Of a stretch of DNA of 49,345 nt, positions 32,565 to 40,897 are shown one piece after another. The position numbers were made by a program, and so were the translations under genes. How positions within the stretch are numbered: position 1 is the stretch's first letter; every line of letters starts with the position of its first letter. The notes under the pieces were generated by a model that had not been told where the DNA came from, made no database searches, and saw only the letters and a program-made list of their open reading frames with translations. The stretch is taken from NCBI GenBank assembly GCA_019311105.1, contig JAFDDA010000007.1:1-49345 (forward strand). The letters are read 5' to 3'. The DNA is from Deltaproteobacteria bacterium (lineage in GTDB: Bacteria > Myxococcota_A > UBA9160 > JAFDDA01).

Positions 32565-33542
32565 GCGGTGGCGTCGGATCGAGAGAGGCTGACGCGGGAC
32601 GTTCTGCATGTCGTAGCCCAGGAAGGCGAGCAGCAGCTGCACGCCGATCATCACGGGCAAGGCCGCCAGCATCACGGTGCCGGCGGTGGCGGGCTCCCCC
32701 GTTCGAGCGCTCTCGGCCCAGTGCCCCAGACCGATCCAGGCGCCGAAGCCGAGCAGCAGTGTGCCGAGCACGAGCTCGACGGACGCGATGTTGAAGTTGC
32801 GCAGGAAGTATCCGTAGAAGATCCGCTTCCCGAGGTTGCGCAGATTCTTCCACACGAACTCACCCGCCGTGCGACGCACCGAGAGATTGCTCCGTTCCTC
32901 TCCATAGTGCGCCGCCATCGGGACGTCGCGCACCACCGCGCGCTGTGTGCCGAGGCGGAAGAGCAGGTCGGATTCGAAGAAGTAGCCGTCGCTGATCTTG
33001 TCGAAGGGCAACGCGCCGGCGGTTTCGGCGTCGATGGCGGTGAAGCCATTCGTCGGGTCGAAGAGATCCCAATAGCCGCTCGACAGCTTTGTGACGAAAG
33101 AGAGGATCGAGTTCCCGACGAGCCGGATCGTCGGCATGGCGCGTAGGCCTTCGAGGGAGTGGAAACGATTCCCCTTCACGTAGTCCGCTTCGCCGGTGAG
33201 GATCGGCTCGACCAGGCGCGGGATCGACGCCGGATCCATCTGGCCGTCGCCATCGAGTTTCACGATGACCCCCGCACCGGCCTCGATGGCCGCGCGGTAG
33301 CCCGTCAGGGTCGCCCCACCCACGCCCCGGTTTGTTTCATGCCGCAGCACACGAACGCGTGGGTCCGCGACACTCGACTCGACGTGAGCCCCGCTGCCCT
33401 CGGGACAGGCATCGTCCACCACCCAGATCGCAGAGACCTCGGGTCCGATCCCAGCGAGCACGTCGACGATGCGGTCCTTCACGCGGAAGCACGGCAAGAC
33501 GACGGCGATGGCGGAGGTCTGTCGTTGAGCGTCGTCCGTCAC
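32556..33542 (-). CDS. Family 2 glycosyltransferase with C-terminal membrane anchor
   Basis: This 328-residue GT2 enzyme resembles dolichol-phosphate-mannose synthase/GtrB proteins that load a sugar on a polyprenyl phosphate. It has VVLPCFRVKD at the N-terminus, the nucleotide-contact pair VVDDACPEG, the metal-binding KLDGDGQMDP, and two hydrophobic helices near the C-terminus (VLGTLLLGFGAWIGL and MLAALPVMIGVQLLLAFLG). A polyprenyl-linked sugar could feed the GT-C-like protein at 25371 (inference). It starts with GTG and has no Shine-Dalgarno; TAGAAT ends 9 bases before the start (33552-33557). It lies 75 bases after the gluconate-dehydrogenase-like subunit gene. Confidence 0.88.
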   Translation of the reverse strand: MTDDAQRQTSAIAVVLPCFRVKDRIVDVLAGIGPEVSAIWVVDDACPEGSGAHVESSVADPRVRVLRHETNRGVGGATLTGYRAAIEAGAGVIVKLDGDGQMDPASIPRLVEPILTGEADYVKGNRFHSLEGLRAMPTIRLVGNSILSFVTKLSSGYWDLFDPTNGFTAIDAETAGALPFDKISDGYFFESDLLFRLGTQRAVVRDVPMAAHYGEERSNLSVRRTAGEFVWKNLRNLGKRIFYGYFLRNFNIASVELVLGTLLLGFGAWIGLGHWAESARTGEPATAGTVMLAALPVMIGVQLLLAFLGYDMQNVPRQPLSIRRHRRP

Positions 33543-33551
33543 GGCCCGCTC

Positions 33552-33557
33552 ATTCTA
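33552..33557 (-). promoter_or_regulatory. Candidate -10 box (TAGAAT) for the GT2 gene
   Basis: TAGAAT ends 9 bases before the GTG at 33542, with no ribosome site between, so a nearly leaderless transcript is possible. It lies in a true intergenic gap. The -35 region is not recognisable. Confidence 0.4.
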
Positions 33558-33617
33558 GCGAGTCGCCCGGTCGGCGAGCCCGCGCAATCGGCGTAGGGAT
33601 CGTAGGCCGGAGACCGG

Positions 33618-34088
33618 TCAGGGTTGGCGGTAGACGGGGCCTCGGTCACGGACGGCGTCGAGCAGGCTCTCGTCCGATGGCGCCACGGGATAGCCCTCGG
33701 GATGCGGCGGTCGGCCGGGGATGCCGAGACCTTCGAGCACGGCCGCCTGGTGGTAGTACGTGGTGTAGGTCTGGAAGATCAGGCCGGGCAGGAACGCCGG
33801 CGCGTCGGCGGCGAGGCGGTTCAAGAGGTCGACACGCTCGCCAGCGGCCACGTCTGCAAAGTTGCCGGCACCGGCTTCTCGTGCCAGAGCAGCCAGGGTC
33901 TCGAGGCCGCCCACCACCGCCGGCTGCAGGATGGGCTGCTCGCGCATCTTGTCCTCGATGGCTGCGGCCAGACCGAGCGCGCCAGCGCCGGGCAGGCGGC
34001 CGTCGCGACTCGGCGGAATGATCTCGTCGAGCACCGCGGTGAGGGCGCGGCTCTGGTCGGGAGAAAGGGCTTCGTACGCTTCGCTCAT
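33618..34088 (-). CDS. Gluconate 2-dehydrogenase subunit 3-like protein
   Basis: This 156-residue protein matches the small subunit (subunit 3, gluconate_2-dh3) that accompanies GMC-type dehydrogenases: LTAVLDEIIPPSRDG at the N-terminus, then AAIEDKM, and a FLPGLIFQTYTTYYHQ segment. In membrane-bound sugar dehydrogenases this subunit carries a Tat signal and exports the complex. Here there is no signal peptide, so the pair is probably cytosolic. It follows the GMC gene with a 7-base gap, which supports a two-subunit enzyme. Confidence 0.85.
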   Translation of the reverse strand: MSEAYEALSPDQSRALTAVLDEIIPPSRDGRLPGAGALGLAAAIEDKMREQPILQPAVVGGLETLAALAREAGAGNFADVAAGERVDLLNRLAADAPAFLPGLIFQTYTTYYHQAAVLEGLGIPGRPPHPEGYPVAPSDESLLDAVRDRGPVYRQP

Positions 34089-34095
34089 GACGGCC

Positions 34096-35700
34096 TCAGT
34101 CGAAGAGATTCTCGAGGTTGTTCTTGATCCGGTCCGCGACGTAGAGCGCGAAGGCCTGCAACGTGTTCGTCGGGTTCACCCCGGCCGAGGTCACGAAGAC
34201 ACTGCCGTCGACGACGAAGAGGTTCTTCACGTCGTGGCAACGGCCCCACTCGTTCACGACCGAGGTCGCCGGGTCGGTGCCCATGCGGGCCGTTCCCATG
34301 AGGTGCCAGCCCGCGACGGCCAGCAGCGGCTCGCCGAGCACCTCCTTGGCGCCGGCCGCCTCGAGCACCTCGCGCCCGCGGGCGACGGCGTGGTCGCACA
34401 TCTTGCGGCTGTTCTCACTGAGCGTGTAGTCGATCTTGGGCGACGGCACGCCGTTGGAATCGACGAGCTCGGGGTCGAGGGTCACACGGTTGTGTTCTTC
34501 GGGCAGGTCTTCGCAGATGGCCACCATCCCGGCCGTCCGGTCGTGGAGCTGTGCGAAGGCCTCGTGGTGCCCTTCGCCCCAGGGCACACGGCCCGTGCCC
34601 ATGCCGAGCATCGAGGTCGAGACCGCGCCCATCCCACGCGTCGTCTCCAAGGTGTAGCCGCGACTGAACCCGCGCGAGAGATCCGTCTCGTAGAACTCCT
34701 GGCTCATGATGCAGCAGCCCGTCGGGCCTTTGTAGCCCTCGAGCGGGTCATCGAAGATGCCGGTGATCATGGCGTAGGGGTGGAACATGAAGTTCTTGCC
34801 TACGAGGCCGGAAGAGTTTGCGAGGCCGTTCGGGTGGGTGGCCGACGCCGAATTCAGCAACAAGCGGGGCGTGCCCACGCCGTTGCAGGCGACGATGACG
34901 ATCTCGGCGCGCTGCCGACGCTCGACCCCTTCGGCGTCGTAGTAGAGGACACCGTCGGCCAGGCCGTCGGCGCCGATCGTGACCTCACGAACACGACAAC
35001 GTGTCGCCAGCCGGACGCCCTTTCGCGTGGCCGCGGGCCAGTAGGTGACGTCGGTGCTTCCCTTCGCGCCCTGGGCGCAACCCGTGAGACACGGACCGAG
35101 ATTGATGCAAGGCGCGCGGCCTTCGTACTCCTGCGTCGCGATGGCGCTGTCCGACGGCCACCAATGCCACCCGAGCTGGTTGAACCCACCCGCCAGGGTC
35201 TCGCCGAGCTTACCGAGCGGAACGGGCGGCAGCGGGACACTCTTCGGCGGGTAGGCCGGGTCGCCGGCAAGGCCCGCGACTCCCATCATCCGCGCGTTCA
35301 CGTCGTAGTAGGGCGCAAGAGTTTCGTAGTCGATGGGCCAGTCGTCCCCGACGCCGTCGAGGCTGCGCACACGGAAGTCGCCCGGGTGGAAGCGTGGGAA
35401 GTGCCCGGCATAGAGGATCGTGCTGCCCCCGACTGCGTTGAAGTTCGAGATCTGGATCGGGGAGCCCGAGTCGTTGACCGGGTAGTCCGTCTCGCGCCCG
35501 CGCGAGTTCGGACTGAGGCCGAACTCGCCGAAGCGACCGAGATCCCAGTCGAGACGCGTGCTCGGATACTGGGCTGGGTCCATCCAGTCGCCCTGTTCCA
35601 TGCACAGGACGTTCATGCGGGTGTCGGCGAGGCTCCAGGCGATGGCGGCGCCGGCGGCGCCGGCCCCGACGATCAGGACGTCGACGGTCTCTTCGGACAT
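34096..35700 (-). CDS. GMC-family flavin oxidoreductase
   Basis: The 534-residue flavoenzyme has the FAD-binding GAGAAGA motif at residues 12-18, the NFNAVGGSTILYAGH segment, a second glycine-rich stretch (VACNGVGTPRLLL), the active-site histidine region WHLMGTARMG and the C-terminal NPTNTLQAFALYVADRI. This is the glucose-methanol-choline group, closest in shape to gluconate/sorbose dehydrogenases that work with a small partner subunit; the partner gene follows directly. The alcohol substrate is unknown. No Shine-Dalgarno stands before the ATG at 35700; TATGAT ends 6 bases before it. The longer upstream frame to 35841 covers the deformylase gene. Confidence 0.9.
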   Translation of the reverse strand: MSEETVDVLIVGAGAAGAAIAWSLADTRMNVLCMEQGDWMDPAQYPSTRLDWDLGRFGEFGLSPNSRGRETDYPVNDSGSPIQISNFNAVGGSTILYAGHFPRFHPGDFRVRSLDGVGDDWPIDYETLAPYYDVNARMMGVAGLAGDPAYPPKSVPLPPVPLGKLGETLAGGFNQLGWHWWPSDSAIATQEYEGRAPCINLGPCLTGCAQGAKGSTDVTYWPAATRKGVRLATRCRVREVTIGADGLADGVLYYDAEGVERRQRAEIVIVACNGVGTPRLLLNSASATHPNGLANSSGLVGKNFMFHPYAMITGIFDDPLEGYKGPTGCCIMSQEFYETDLSRGFSRGYTLETTRGMGAVSTSMLGMGTGRVPWGEGHHEAFAQLHDRTAGMVAICEDLPEEHNRVTLDPELVDSNGVPSPKIDYTLSENSRKMCDHAVARGREVLEAAGAKEVLGEPLLAVAGWHLMGTARMGTDPATSVVNEWGRCHDVKNLFVVDGSVFVTSAGVNPTNTLQAFALYVADRIKNNLENLFD

Positions 35701-35706
35701 GGCGAA

Positions 35707-35712
35707 ATCATA
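35707..35712 (-). promoter_or_regulatory. Candidate -10 box (TATGAT) directly before the GMC gene
   Basis: TATGAT is followed by TTCGCC and the ATG. Exactly 6 bases separate it from the start codon, which would put the transcription start on the A of ATG (leaderless). It lies in the 17-base gap after the deformylase stop. Confidence 0.45.
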
Positions 35713-35717
35713 CCTGC

Positions 35718-36266
35718 TCAGGCGTCGTCCGGGGCGGGCTGATGGAAGCGCTCGTATTCCTCGACGAACGCGAACCGTTCGGGGTCGGCGATCTTGTCCA
35801 CGTAGAGGACGCCGTCGAGGTGATCGAGCTCGTGCTGACACACCGTCGAGAGGAAGCCCTCGGCCAGCAACTCGCAGGGTTCGGCGTTCTCGTCGAGGTA
35901 TTCGACCCGGATCTTCGACGGACGCTCGACGAAACCTCGCAACCCGGGCACCGAGAGACAGCCCTCCCAGAACCCCGCTGGCTCGGCGTCGAGCACGTCG
36001 ACCCGGGCGTTGAAGAGCACCAGAAGGGCTTGGTCCGCGTCGACCCGGTAGCGGTCGTCGCCCTCCTCGAATTCGACCAGGGCAAGCCGCACGGGCTCAT
36101 GCACCTGGGGCGCAGCCAACCCGACCCCGGCGTACTCCGACATCGTGGCGCGCATGTCCGCAACGAGCTGACGGACGGGCTCGGAAACGATCTCCTCGGG
36201 TGTGAGATCGCGACACTTCTCGCGCAACACCGGGTGGCCGAGCCGAGCGACTTTCAGGATCGCCAT
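35718..36266 (-). CDS. def: Peptide deformylase
   Basis: This 182-residue metalloenzyme removes the formyl group from nascent proteins. All three motifs are present: GVGLAAPQ (residues 47-54), EGCLS (101-105, metal ligand Cys103) and HELDH (145-149, with catalytic Glu146 and two histidine ligands). Length is normal. It lies away from fmt and other partners, downstream of the sigma factor gene with a 35-base gap, so it could be a second, accessory deformylase (inference). The ATG has no Shine-Dalgarno; TACGTT ends 6 bases before it. The longer upstream frame overlaps the sigma-factor gene. Confidence 0.95.
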   Translation of the reverse strand: MAILKVARLGHPVLREKCRDLTPEEIVSEPVRQLVADMRATMSEYAGVGLAAPQVHEPVRLALVEFEEGDDRYRVDADQALLVLFNARVDVLDAEPAGFWEGCLSVPGLRGFVERPSKIRVEYLDENAEPCELLAEGFLSTVCQHELDHLDGVLYVDKIADPERFAFVEEYERFHQPAPDDA

Positions 36267-36272
36267 GCCGCG

Positions 36273-36278
36273 AACGTA
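36273..36278 (-). promoter_or_regulatory. Candidate -10 box (TACGTT) directly before def
   Basis: TACGTT is followed by CGCGGC and the ATG; 6 bases separate it from the start. The pattern matches the GMC and monooxygenase genes. The hexamer itself is a weak -10 match. Confidence 0.35.
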
Positions 36279-36301
36279 GCTCGCTCCGGCGCGCAGGCCC
36301 T

Positions 36302-37309
36302 CTACTCGTCCTTGTAGTTCCCGCCCGGGTCGGGCGTGGGGTAGCGGTACATGCCGGTGCGCACGGGGACGTCCAAGGCCCCGGCCACCTCGCGCATCGT
36401 CTCGGGGCAGAAGCTGTAGGAGCGAATCCGTGTGATCTGGCCCGCCTCCTCTTCGACCCGGAAGATCCCCTCCAGCGCCTCGCCACCCCAGCGCTCGCGG
36501 GTGCGGAAGAAGAGCGCCATCGGCTCGCCTTCGTAGACCGCACATTCGCAACGCATCGACTCGAAGCGGAAGGCTTCGGGCCACTCCGGGTGCCCGCCGA
36601 GCACGCCTTCGAGCCAGCTGTGCTCGCCGCGCAGGGACTCGTCGCCGTACTGGTTTCCGACGCCGAGGTTCGAGATGCCGGCGTTGGCTTCGATGAGCGT
36701 CAGCAGACCCTCACGATCCGCGGCGTTCAGCAGCTCGACGAAGCGATCCACGACCGCCGCCGAGGGCACCGTTCGGCCGCTCGGAATGGCTTCACCCTCG
36801 CTGCGCAAGCGTTCGCGCCCTCGGTGGAGAGCCGACTTCACCGCGCCCACGCTCGTCTCCAACACCACGGCCGCCTCCTCCAAGCTGAGATCGAAGAGGT
36901 CCTTCAGCACGACCGCGGCCTGCTCCCGCGGCGCCAGGCGCTCGAGCAAGCGACGGCTCGCATCGTGGGTCTCGCCCACGGCGGCCGGCGGCTCCACCGC
37001 TTCGACCGCGGCTTCGGGCGCAAGGCGCGCCTCGGTCTCGCGCCGCCGCAGCTGGTCGATCCAGCCGTGGGTGGCGATGCGCAACAGATACGCACGCGGG
37101 TTGTCGATCGGGTCGTGGTGATAGGCCAGGCGGTGAAAGCCGCGGATCAAGGTCTCCTGCGAGAGATCCTCGGCATCCCACACGTCGCGGGTCAGCTTGC
37201 GGCAGTAGCCGTGGAGGAGCGGGCGGAAGGGCGCCACCCGGTCGAGGTAGCGGTGCCAGGCGGCCCGCAGTTCGTCGCGCATCCCATCGGTCAGTTGGAA
37301 GTCGTCCAT
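36302..37309 (-). CDS. ECF RNA polymerase sigma factor with SnoaL-like C-terminal domain
   Basis: This 335-residue sigma factor has region 2 at the N-terminus (DAEDLSQETLIRGFHRL and WIDQLRRRETEARL) and region 4 near residues 130-185 (LAPREQAAVVLKDLF, then the helix-turn-helix EEAAVVLETSVGAVKSALHRGRERL). The C-terminal 140 residues resemble a SnoaL/NTF2-like pocket that in related ECF groups replaces an anti-sigma factor by sensing or regulating. AGGAGGAAC precedes the ATG. A TATCCT hexamer at 37356-37361 could be its promoter. The gene is divergent from a HAMP-like membrane protein gene that may be its sensor or target (inference). Confidence 0.88.
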   Translation of the reverse strand: MDDFQLTDGMRDELRAAWHRYLDRVAPFRPLLHGYCRKLTRDVWDAEDLSQETLIRGFHRLAYHHDPIDNPRAYLLRIATHGWIDQLRRRETEARLAPEAAVEAVEPPAAVGETHDASRRLLERLAPREQAAVVLKDLFDLSLEEAAVVLETSVGAVKSALHRGRERLRSEGEAIPSGRTVPSAAVVDRFVELLNAADREGLLTLIEANAGISNLGVGNQYGDESLRGEHSWLEGVLGGHPEWPEAFRFESMRCECAVYEGEPMALFFRTRERWGGEALEGIFRVEEEAGQITRIRSYSFCPETMREVAGALDVPVRTGMYRYPTPDPGGNYKDE

Positions 37310-37355
37310 GGTTCCTCCTGGGGTTCCGACCTGCAGGACGGCTCGCAGAGGGGCC

Positions 37356-37361
37356 AGGATA
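37356..37361 (-). promoter_or_regulatory. Candidate -10 box (TATCCT) for the ECF sigma gene
   Basis: TATCCT followed by GGC resembles the sequence upstream of the VOC gene at 20306 (also TATCCTGGC). It lies 46 bases before the start codon. Only a similarity argument supports it. Confidence 0.3.
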
Positions 37362-37436
37362 CGCGCGGTGGGGCGAGTTTCGGGAGGGTTCAGCTGCGAC
37401 CCCCGGCGGTCGAAAGAGGGAGCCAGGGAGGGCCCC

Positions 37437-37919
37437 ATGGACGAGACCTGGATCCCGATGGATACGGAACGCCCGAAGCGCGCAACGTTGCGCCTGATCG
37501 AGCCGGCACTCCAACTGCGACTGCCGCTCTACCTCTTCGGCATCACGATGGTTTTCGCGACGGCGGCAACCGCACACAGCTGGTACGCCTACAGCTCGCT
37601 GCTCGAGAACGCCCTGCCCGAGGCCTCGTACGGCTATCTTGAGCTGTTGGGCCAGCAGACCAACGCCTTCCTGGGCGTGTCGCTCGTCCTACTCTTGGCC
37701 TACGGCCTGACCGTCCTCGCTGTCTGCGTCGCCTACCTGCGCCGCGTGGTCGGCCCGATGGTGGCCTTCCGACGTCAGATCGAAGCCATGCGCCGCGGCG
37801 ACTACACCGCGCGCAACTCACTCCGCGGCGGCGCCCCCTTCGAAGAACTCGGCCAGGATCTCAACGACCTCGCCAAGGCCCTCGAAGTGCGCCGCGAGAT
37901 GAAGCTCCTGAACCACTAG
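37437..37919 (+). CDS. HAMP-like small membrane protein
   Basis: This 160-residue protein has two hydrophobic helices (LYLFGITMVFATAATAHSW near residue 30, and FLGVSLVLLLAYGLTVLAV near 85) followed by a cytosolic HAMP-type linker: VVGPMVAFRRQIEAMRRGDY, then LGQDLNDLAKAL. No kinase, cyclase or chemotaxis output domain follows, which is unusual for a HAMP protein; it may pass its signal to a partner. AGGGAGG lies before the ATG. It is divergent from the ECF sigma factor, so the two may form a sensing pair. The gene ends at a strong hairpin terminator. Confidence 0.7.
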   Translation: MDETWIPMDTERPKRATLRLIEPALQLRLPLYLFGITMVFATAATAHSWYAYSSLLENALPEASYGYLELLGQQTNAFLGVSLVLLLAYGLTVLAVCVAYLRRVVGPMVAFRRQIEAMRRGDYTARNSLRGGAPFEELGQDLNDLAKALEVRREMKLLNH

Positions 37920-37927
37920 CCAACGAA

Positions 37928-37957
37928 AAGCGCCCGGCCGTTTCCGACCGGGCGCTT
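37928..37957. terminator. Bidirectional intrinsic terminator hairpin
   Basis: Arms AAGCGCCCGG (37928-37937) and CCGGGCGCTT (37948-37957) pair over 10 bases around a 10-base loop. On the minus strand the stem continues into CTTTTCG, a short T tract. It lies between the convergent HAMP-like and thiolase genes and can end both transcripts. Confidence 0.7.
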
Positions 37958-37996
37958 CAGGAAAATTGGGGAGGTACCGCCGAGGGCGGTGCCAGC

Positions 37997-38016
37997 TCCG
38001 ATTCCGCCTTTGGCGG
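37997..38016. repeat. Copy 2 of the 20-base dispersed repeat
   Basis: TCCGATTCCGCCTTTGGCGG matches the copy at 32362-32381 in 19 of 20 positions; the palindromic arms CCGCC and GGCGG are unchanged. It stands just before the thiolase stop codon. Confidence 0.5.
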
Positions 38017-38018
38017 GG

Positions 38019-39254
38019 CTAAACGCCCAAGACGAAGCTCACGCTCGTCGTGCCGCTGCCGCCGATGTTGAGGGTCTGGCAGTTCTTCGCGCCGTCGACT
38101 TGGAAGTCACCGGCGGTGCCCGTGACCTGCTTGTAGCAGTCGAGCAGCTGGCGCGTCCCCGTGGCGCCCACCGGGTGCCCGGCGCCGATCAGGCCGCCGC
38201 TCGGGTTGATGGGGTGCTTGCCGTCGATCTCGAGCCAGCCTTCGTCCACGGCCTTCCAGCTCTCGCCCGGCTTGGTGATGCCGAAGTGATCGATCGCCAT
38301 GTACTCGCTCGTGGTGAAGCAGTCGTGGGTCTCGATGGCGTCGATGCCGTTGACGTCGTCGATGCCGGCGCGCTTCATGGCCGAGAGGATCGTGCTGCGC
38401 ACGTGGGGCAGCACGTACTCGTCGTTCGCGCTCTCGGCGACCTTGTCGGCGAAGCGCATGCGCGCCGTGTTGTGCCCCCAGCCCTTGATGCGCGGGATCT
38501 GCTCGAGCTTCAGGCCCATGCCCTTGGCGTACTTCTCGGCGTACTCGCGCGAGGCCAGGAAGACGCACACGGCGCCGTCGGTGACCTGCGAGCAGTCCGC
38601 GATGCGGATCCGGCCGCCCACCGCGGGGTTGTCATCGGTGCGGCAGAGCGCGTGCTCCTTGTTCATGTACCAGCTGCGCGTCTGGGCGTTCGGGTTGAGC
38701 TTCGCGTTGTCGTAGTTGAGCCGGCTGATCTCCGCGAGGTGCTCGTCCTTCAGGCCATAGCGCTTGTCGTACTCGTCGCCGAGCTTGCCGAACAGCGTCG
38801 GGAACGGGAAATCGACGCCTTCAGCTTCCTGCTCGTACCAGGCGGCCGTGCCGAGGTAGGAGCCACCGACGTCCGGCGCAACGGTCTTCATCTGCTCGAT
38901 GCCGACCACAGCCTGGAGGTCGTAGCGGCCGGCCTCGATCTCGGCCGACGCCGCGAGCACCGCGATGCTGCCCGACGCACAGGCCGCTTCGTGGCGGCCC
39001 GTGGGCAGGCCACTGAAGGAGGGGTGCGCCTCGGTGAAGAAGGCGCCGAGGTGGCCCTGCATGCAGTAGAGCTCGGCGGCGAAGTTGCCGACGTGGGCAC
39101 TCTCGATCTCTTCGGGGGCGATGTCGCAGGTTTCGAGGGCACCGAGCACGCTCTCGCGCATCAGCGCGGAGAAGTGCTTGTTCTCCTTCGTCCAGTTGCG
39201 CGCGAAGTCCGTCTGGTAGCCACCGAGAACGTAGACATCAGATCCTGCCGCCAT
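38019..39254 (-). CDS. Thiolase (SCP2/lipid-transfer-type acetyl-CoA acyltransferase)
   Basis: This 411-residue thiolase has the nucleophile cysteine at residue 92 (AACASGSIA), the ETHDCFT segment, and [14 protein letters not shown] with the catalytic histidine. The C-terminus is NIGGSGTT rather than the CxG motif of classical thiolases, which fits the SCP2-thiolase branch acting on bulky or branched 3-ketoacyl-CoA. It would cleave ketoacyl-CoA with CoA in the last beta-oxidation step. AGGAGG lies 8 bases before the ATG. It follows the hydroxyacyl-CoA dehydrogenase gene by 42 bases, so both steps are encoded together. Confidence 0.9.
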   Translation of the reverse strand: MAAGSDVYVLGGYQTDFARNWTKENKHFSALMRESVLGALETCDIAPEEIESAHVGNFAAELYCMQGHLGAFFTEAHPSFSGLPTGRHEAACASGSIAVLAASAEIEAGRYDLQAVVGIEQMKTVAPDVGGSYLGTAAWYEQEAEGVDFPFPTLFGKLGDEYDKRYGLKDEHLAEISRLNYDNAKLNPNAQTRSWYMNKEHALCRTDDNPAVGGRIRIADCSQVTDGAVCVFLASREYAEKYAKGMGLKLEQIPRIKGWGHNTARMRFADKVAESANDEYVLPHVRSTILSAMKRAGIDDVNGIDAIETHDCFTTSEYMAIDHFGITKPGESWKAVDEGWLEIDGKHPINPSGGLIGAGHPVGATGTRQLLDCYKQVTGTAGDFQVDGAKNCQTLNIGGSGTTSVSFVLGV

Positions 39255-39296
39255 CTTCTGATCCTCCTCTGCGAATTTCGCGAACCGGGCGCCGGG

Positions 39297-40646
39297 TCAA
39301 CCGGCGACGAAGAACTTCCCGATGTTGATCCGGCGATGGTTGAAGAAGCGCTCGGGCTTGCCGCTCTTGGCGGCGTCCTCGAGGAACTTCGGCACGTCCA
39401 CACCCGTCTTCGAGATCATCTCGACGGCCGCGGCCGCGCCACCCATGGTGTCCACCAGGACGCTCGGCGGCGCCCAGTTGAAGCCCATGCCCATGATGCG
39501 GTCGATTCCGTCGATGGTCTCAGTCACTTCGCCAACGCGGTGGAAGGCGTAGCTGATGTACCCGGCCACGACCTTGCGGGCCAGCGCCGCCTCGTCGCCC
39601 TCGGCACCGAGGAAGATCTGCATGCCCTCCTCGTAGCGGCCCTCCTTGTAGAGGGTGGCGACGTCGTCGATGTAGGAGAGATCGGGCAGCTTCACGTCGG
39701 CCACCGGGCTGTAGTCGCCGGTCTTCGGGTCGAGCACGTGCTGCTTCTTGTCGTCGTCCTTGTAGAAGAAGCCGCGCCCGGTCTTGTTGCCGAGCACGCC
39801 CTTCTCCATCAGGCGGTCCATGTAGGCGGGAAGCTTGTTCGTCTCGTGGGCCTCGTCGCTCGTCTTCTCGTAGACGTTGTCGACGATGGCGCGGTGGATG
39901 TCCCAGCCGACGAGGTCGATGGTGGCGAGCGGCGTGAGCGCGCGGCCGGTGTAGGGCCCGATCAGGCGATCGACCAGCACCGGGCCGAGCTCTTCCGCGA
40001 GCTGCGCGGCCTCGTTCAGCACCTTGAAGCCGACGCGGTTGCCCGCGAAGGCCGGCGTGTCGGCGGTGCGGATCATCTCGCGGCCCAGGCGGACGCGCGA
40101 GAAGGCCTCGATGAAGTCGAGCAGCTCGGCGTCGGTGTCCGCGCCGGCGATCAACTCCGTCCCGACGATCACGTTCGGCGGGTTGAAGAAGTGAAGGCCC
40201 AGGAAGTTCCTGCGGAACGAATCGTTGCGCCCTTCGCAGAGCGAGTTGATCGAGAGGCCCGAGGTGACGGTCGCGATGATCGAGTCGTCGCTCCGGCAGC
40301 TCTCGACCTTGTCGAACATCTCCTTCTTGACGTCGAAGTCCTCGGTGAGAGCTTCGAAGATCAGATCCGCGCCGGCGACCGCAGCCTCGAGGTCGTCCTG
40401 GTAGGAGCCGACCCTCGCGCGCGATGCGACGGTGGGCGAACGCACCTGCTTGACGGCGGCGCCAAGGCCTTCTTCCGCCTTGGCCTTGGTGCGTGCGAGA
40501 AAGGTCACCTGCGGCACGGCCTGGGTGAACAGCGCGGCACTGCCGTAGCCCATGGTGCCGTTGGCACCGAGCACGACGACCTTTTCGATCTTGCGACTGG
40601 CGAGGAGGCGTCGCACGTCGGCGGCGCTCTGGGGGGTCTGCGACAT
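39297..40646 (-). CDS. 3-hydroxyacyl-CoA dehydrogenase
   Basis: The 449-residue protein has an N-terminal NAD-binding fold with VLGANGTMGYG (a modified GxGxxG) near residue 27, ADLIFEALTEDFDVKKEMF, the catalytic-histidine region LGLHFFNPPNV and the domain-linking NRVGFKVLNEAAQL. The C-terminal helices (about 190-440) are the dimer/substrate domain, here longer than in FadB-type single enzymes, with an extra part after GRGFFY. It oxidises 3-hydroxyacyl-CoA to 3-ketoacyl-CoA. The frame continues upstream to 40730, but the ATG at 40646 fits the family. No crotonase gene lies in this pair; one is at 8624. Confidence 0.9.
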   Translation of the reverse strand: MSQTPQSAADVRRLLASRKIEKVVVLGANGTMGYGSAALFTQAVPQVTFLARTKAKAEEGLGAAVKQVRSPTVASRARVGSYQDDLEAAVAGADLIFEALTEDFDVKKEMFDKVESCRSDDSIIATVTSGLSINSLCEGRNDSFRRNFLGLHFFNPPNVIVGTELIAGADTDAELLDFIEAFSRVRLGREMIRTADTPAFAGNRVGFKVLNEAAQLAEELGPVLVDRLIGPYTGRALTPLATIDLVGWDIHRAIVDNVYEKTSDEAHETNKLPAYMDRLMEKGVLGNKTGRGFFYKDDDKKQHVLDPKTGDYSPVADVKLPDLSYIDDVATLYKEGRYEEGMQIFLGAEGDEAALARKVVAGYISYAFHRVGEVTETIDGIDRIMGMGFNWAPPSVLVDTMGGAAAAVEMISKTGVDVPKFLEDAAKSGKPERFFNHRRINIGKFFVAG

Positions 40647-40877
40647 GTCGGTCTCTGGCTCTCCGATGCTGCCCAAGCACCGACGGTACAGGAGTCGGGG
40701 CCCGGAACCGGTGATGACGCGCCGCGGCACTCAGCCTTGATTGGCAAGTCAACCCGAGGCGGGAAGGCACACGGGACGACCGGCACTGGCGCAGCGGGCA
40801 GTGTGCCAGCGACGCCGCGCCATTGCAAGTCCCGGCCAATGCAGGAGATTCCGGCGCTGAGCCCACGCCCGGATTGC

Positions 40878-40892
40878 CGGCCCGAAGGGCCG
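40878..40892 (-). terminator. Short GC hairpin after the PilZ gene
   Basis: Arms CGGCCC and GGGCCG with a GAA loop lie five bases beyond the PilZ stop. No T run follows. The remaining intergenic bases to 40646 hold no gene; only weak inverted repeats are seen. Confidence 0.35.
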
Positions 40893-40897
40893 AGGCG

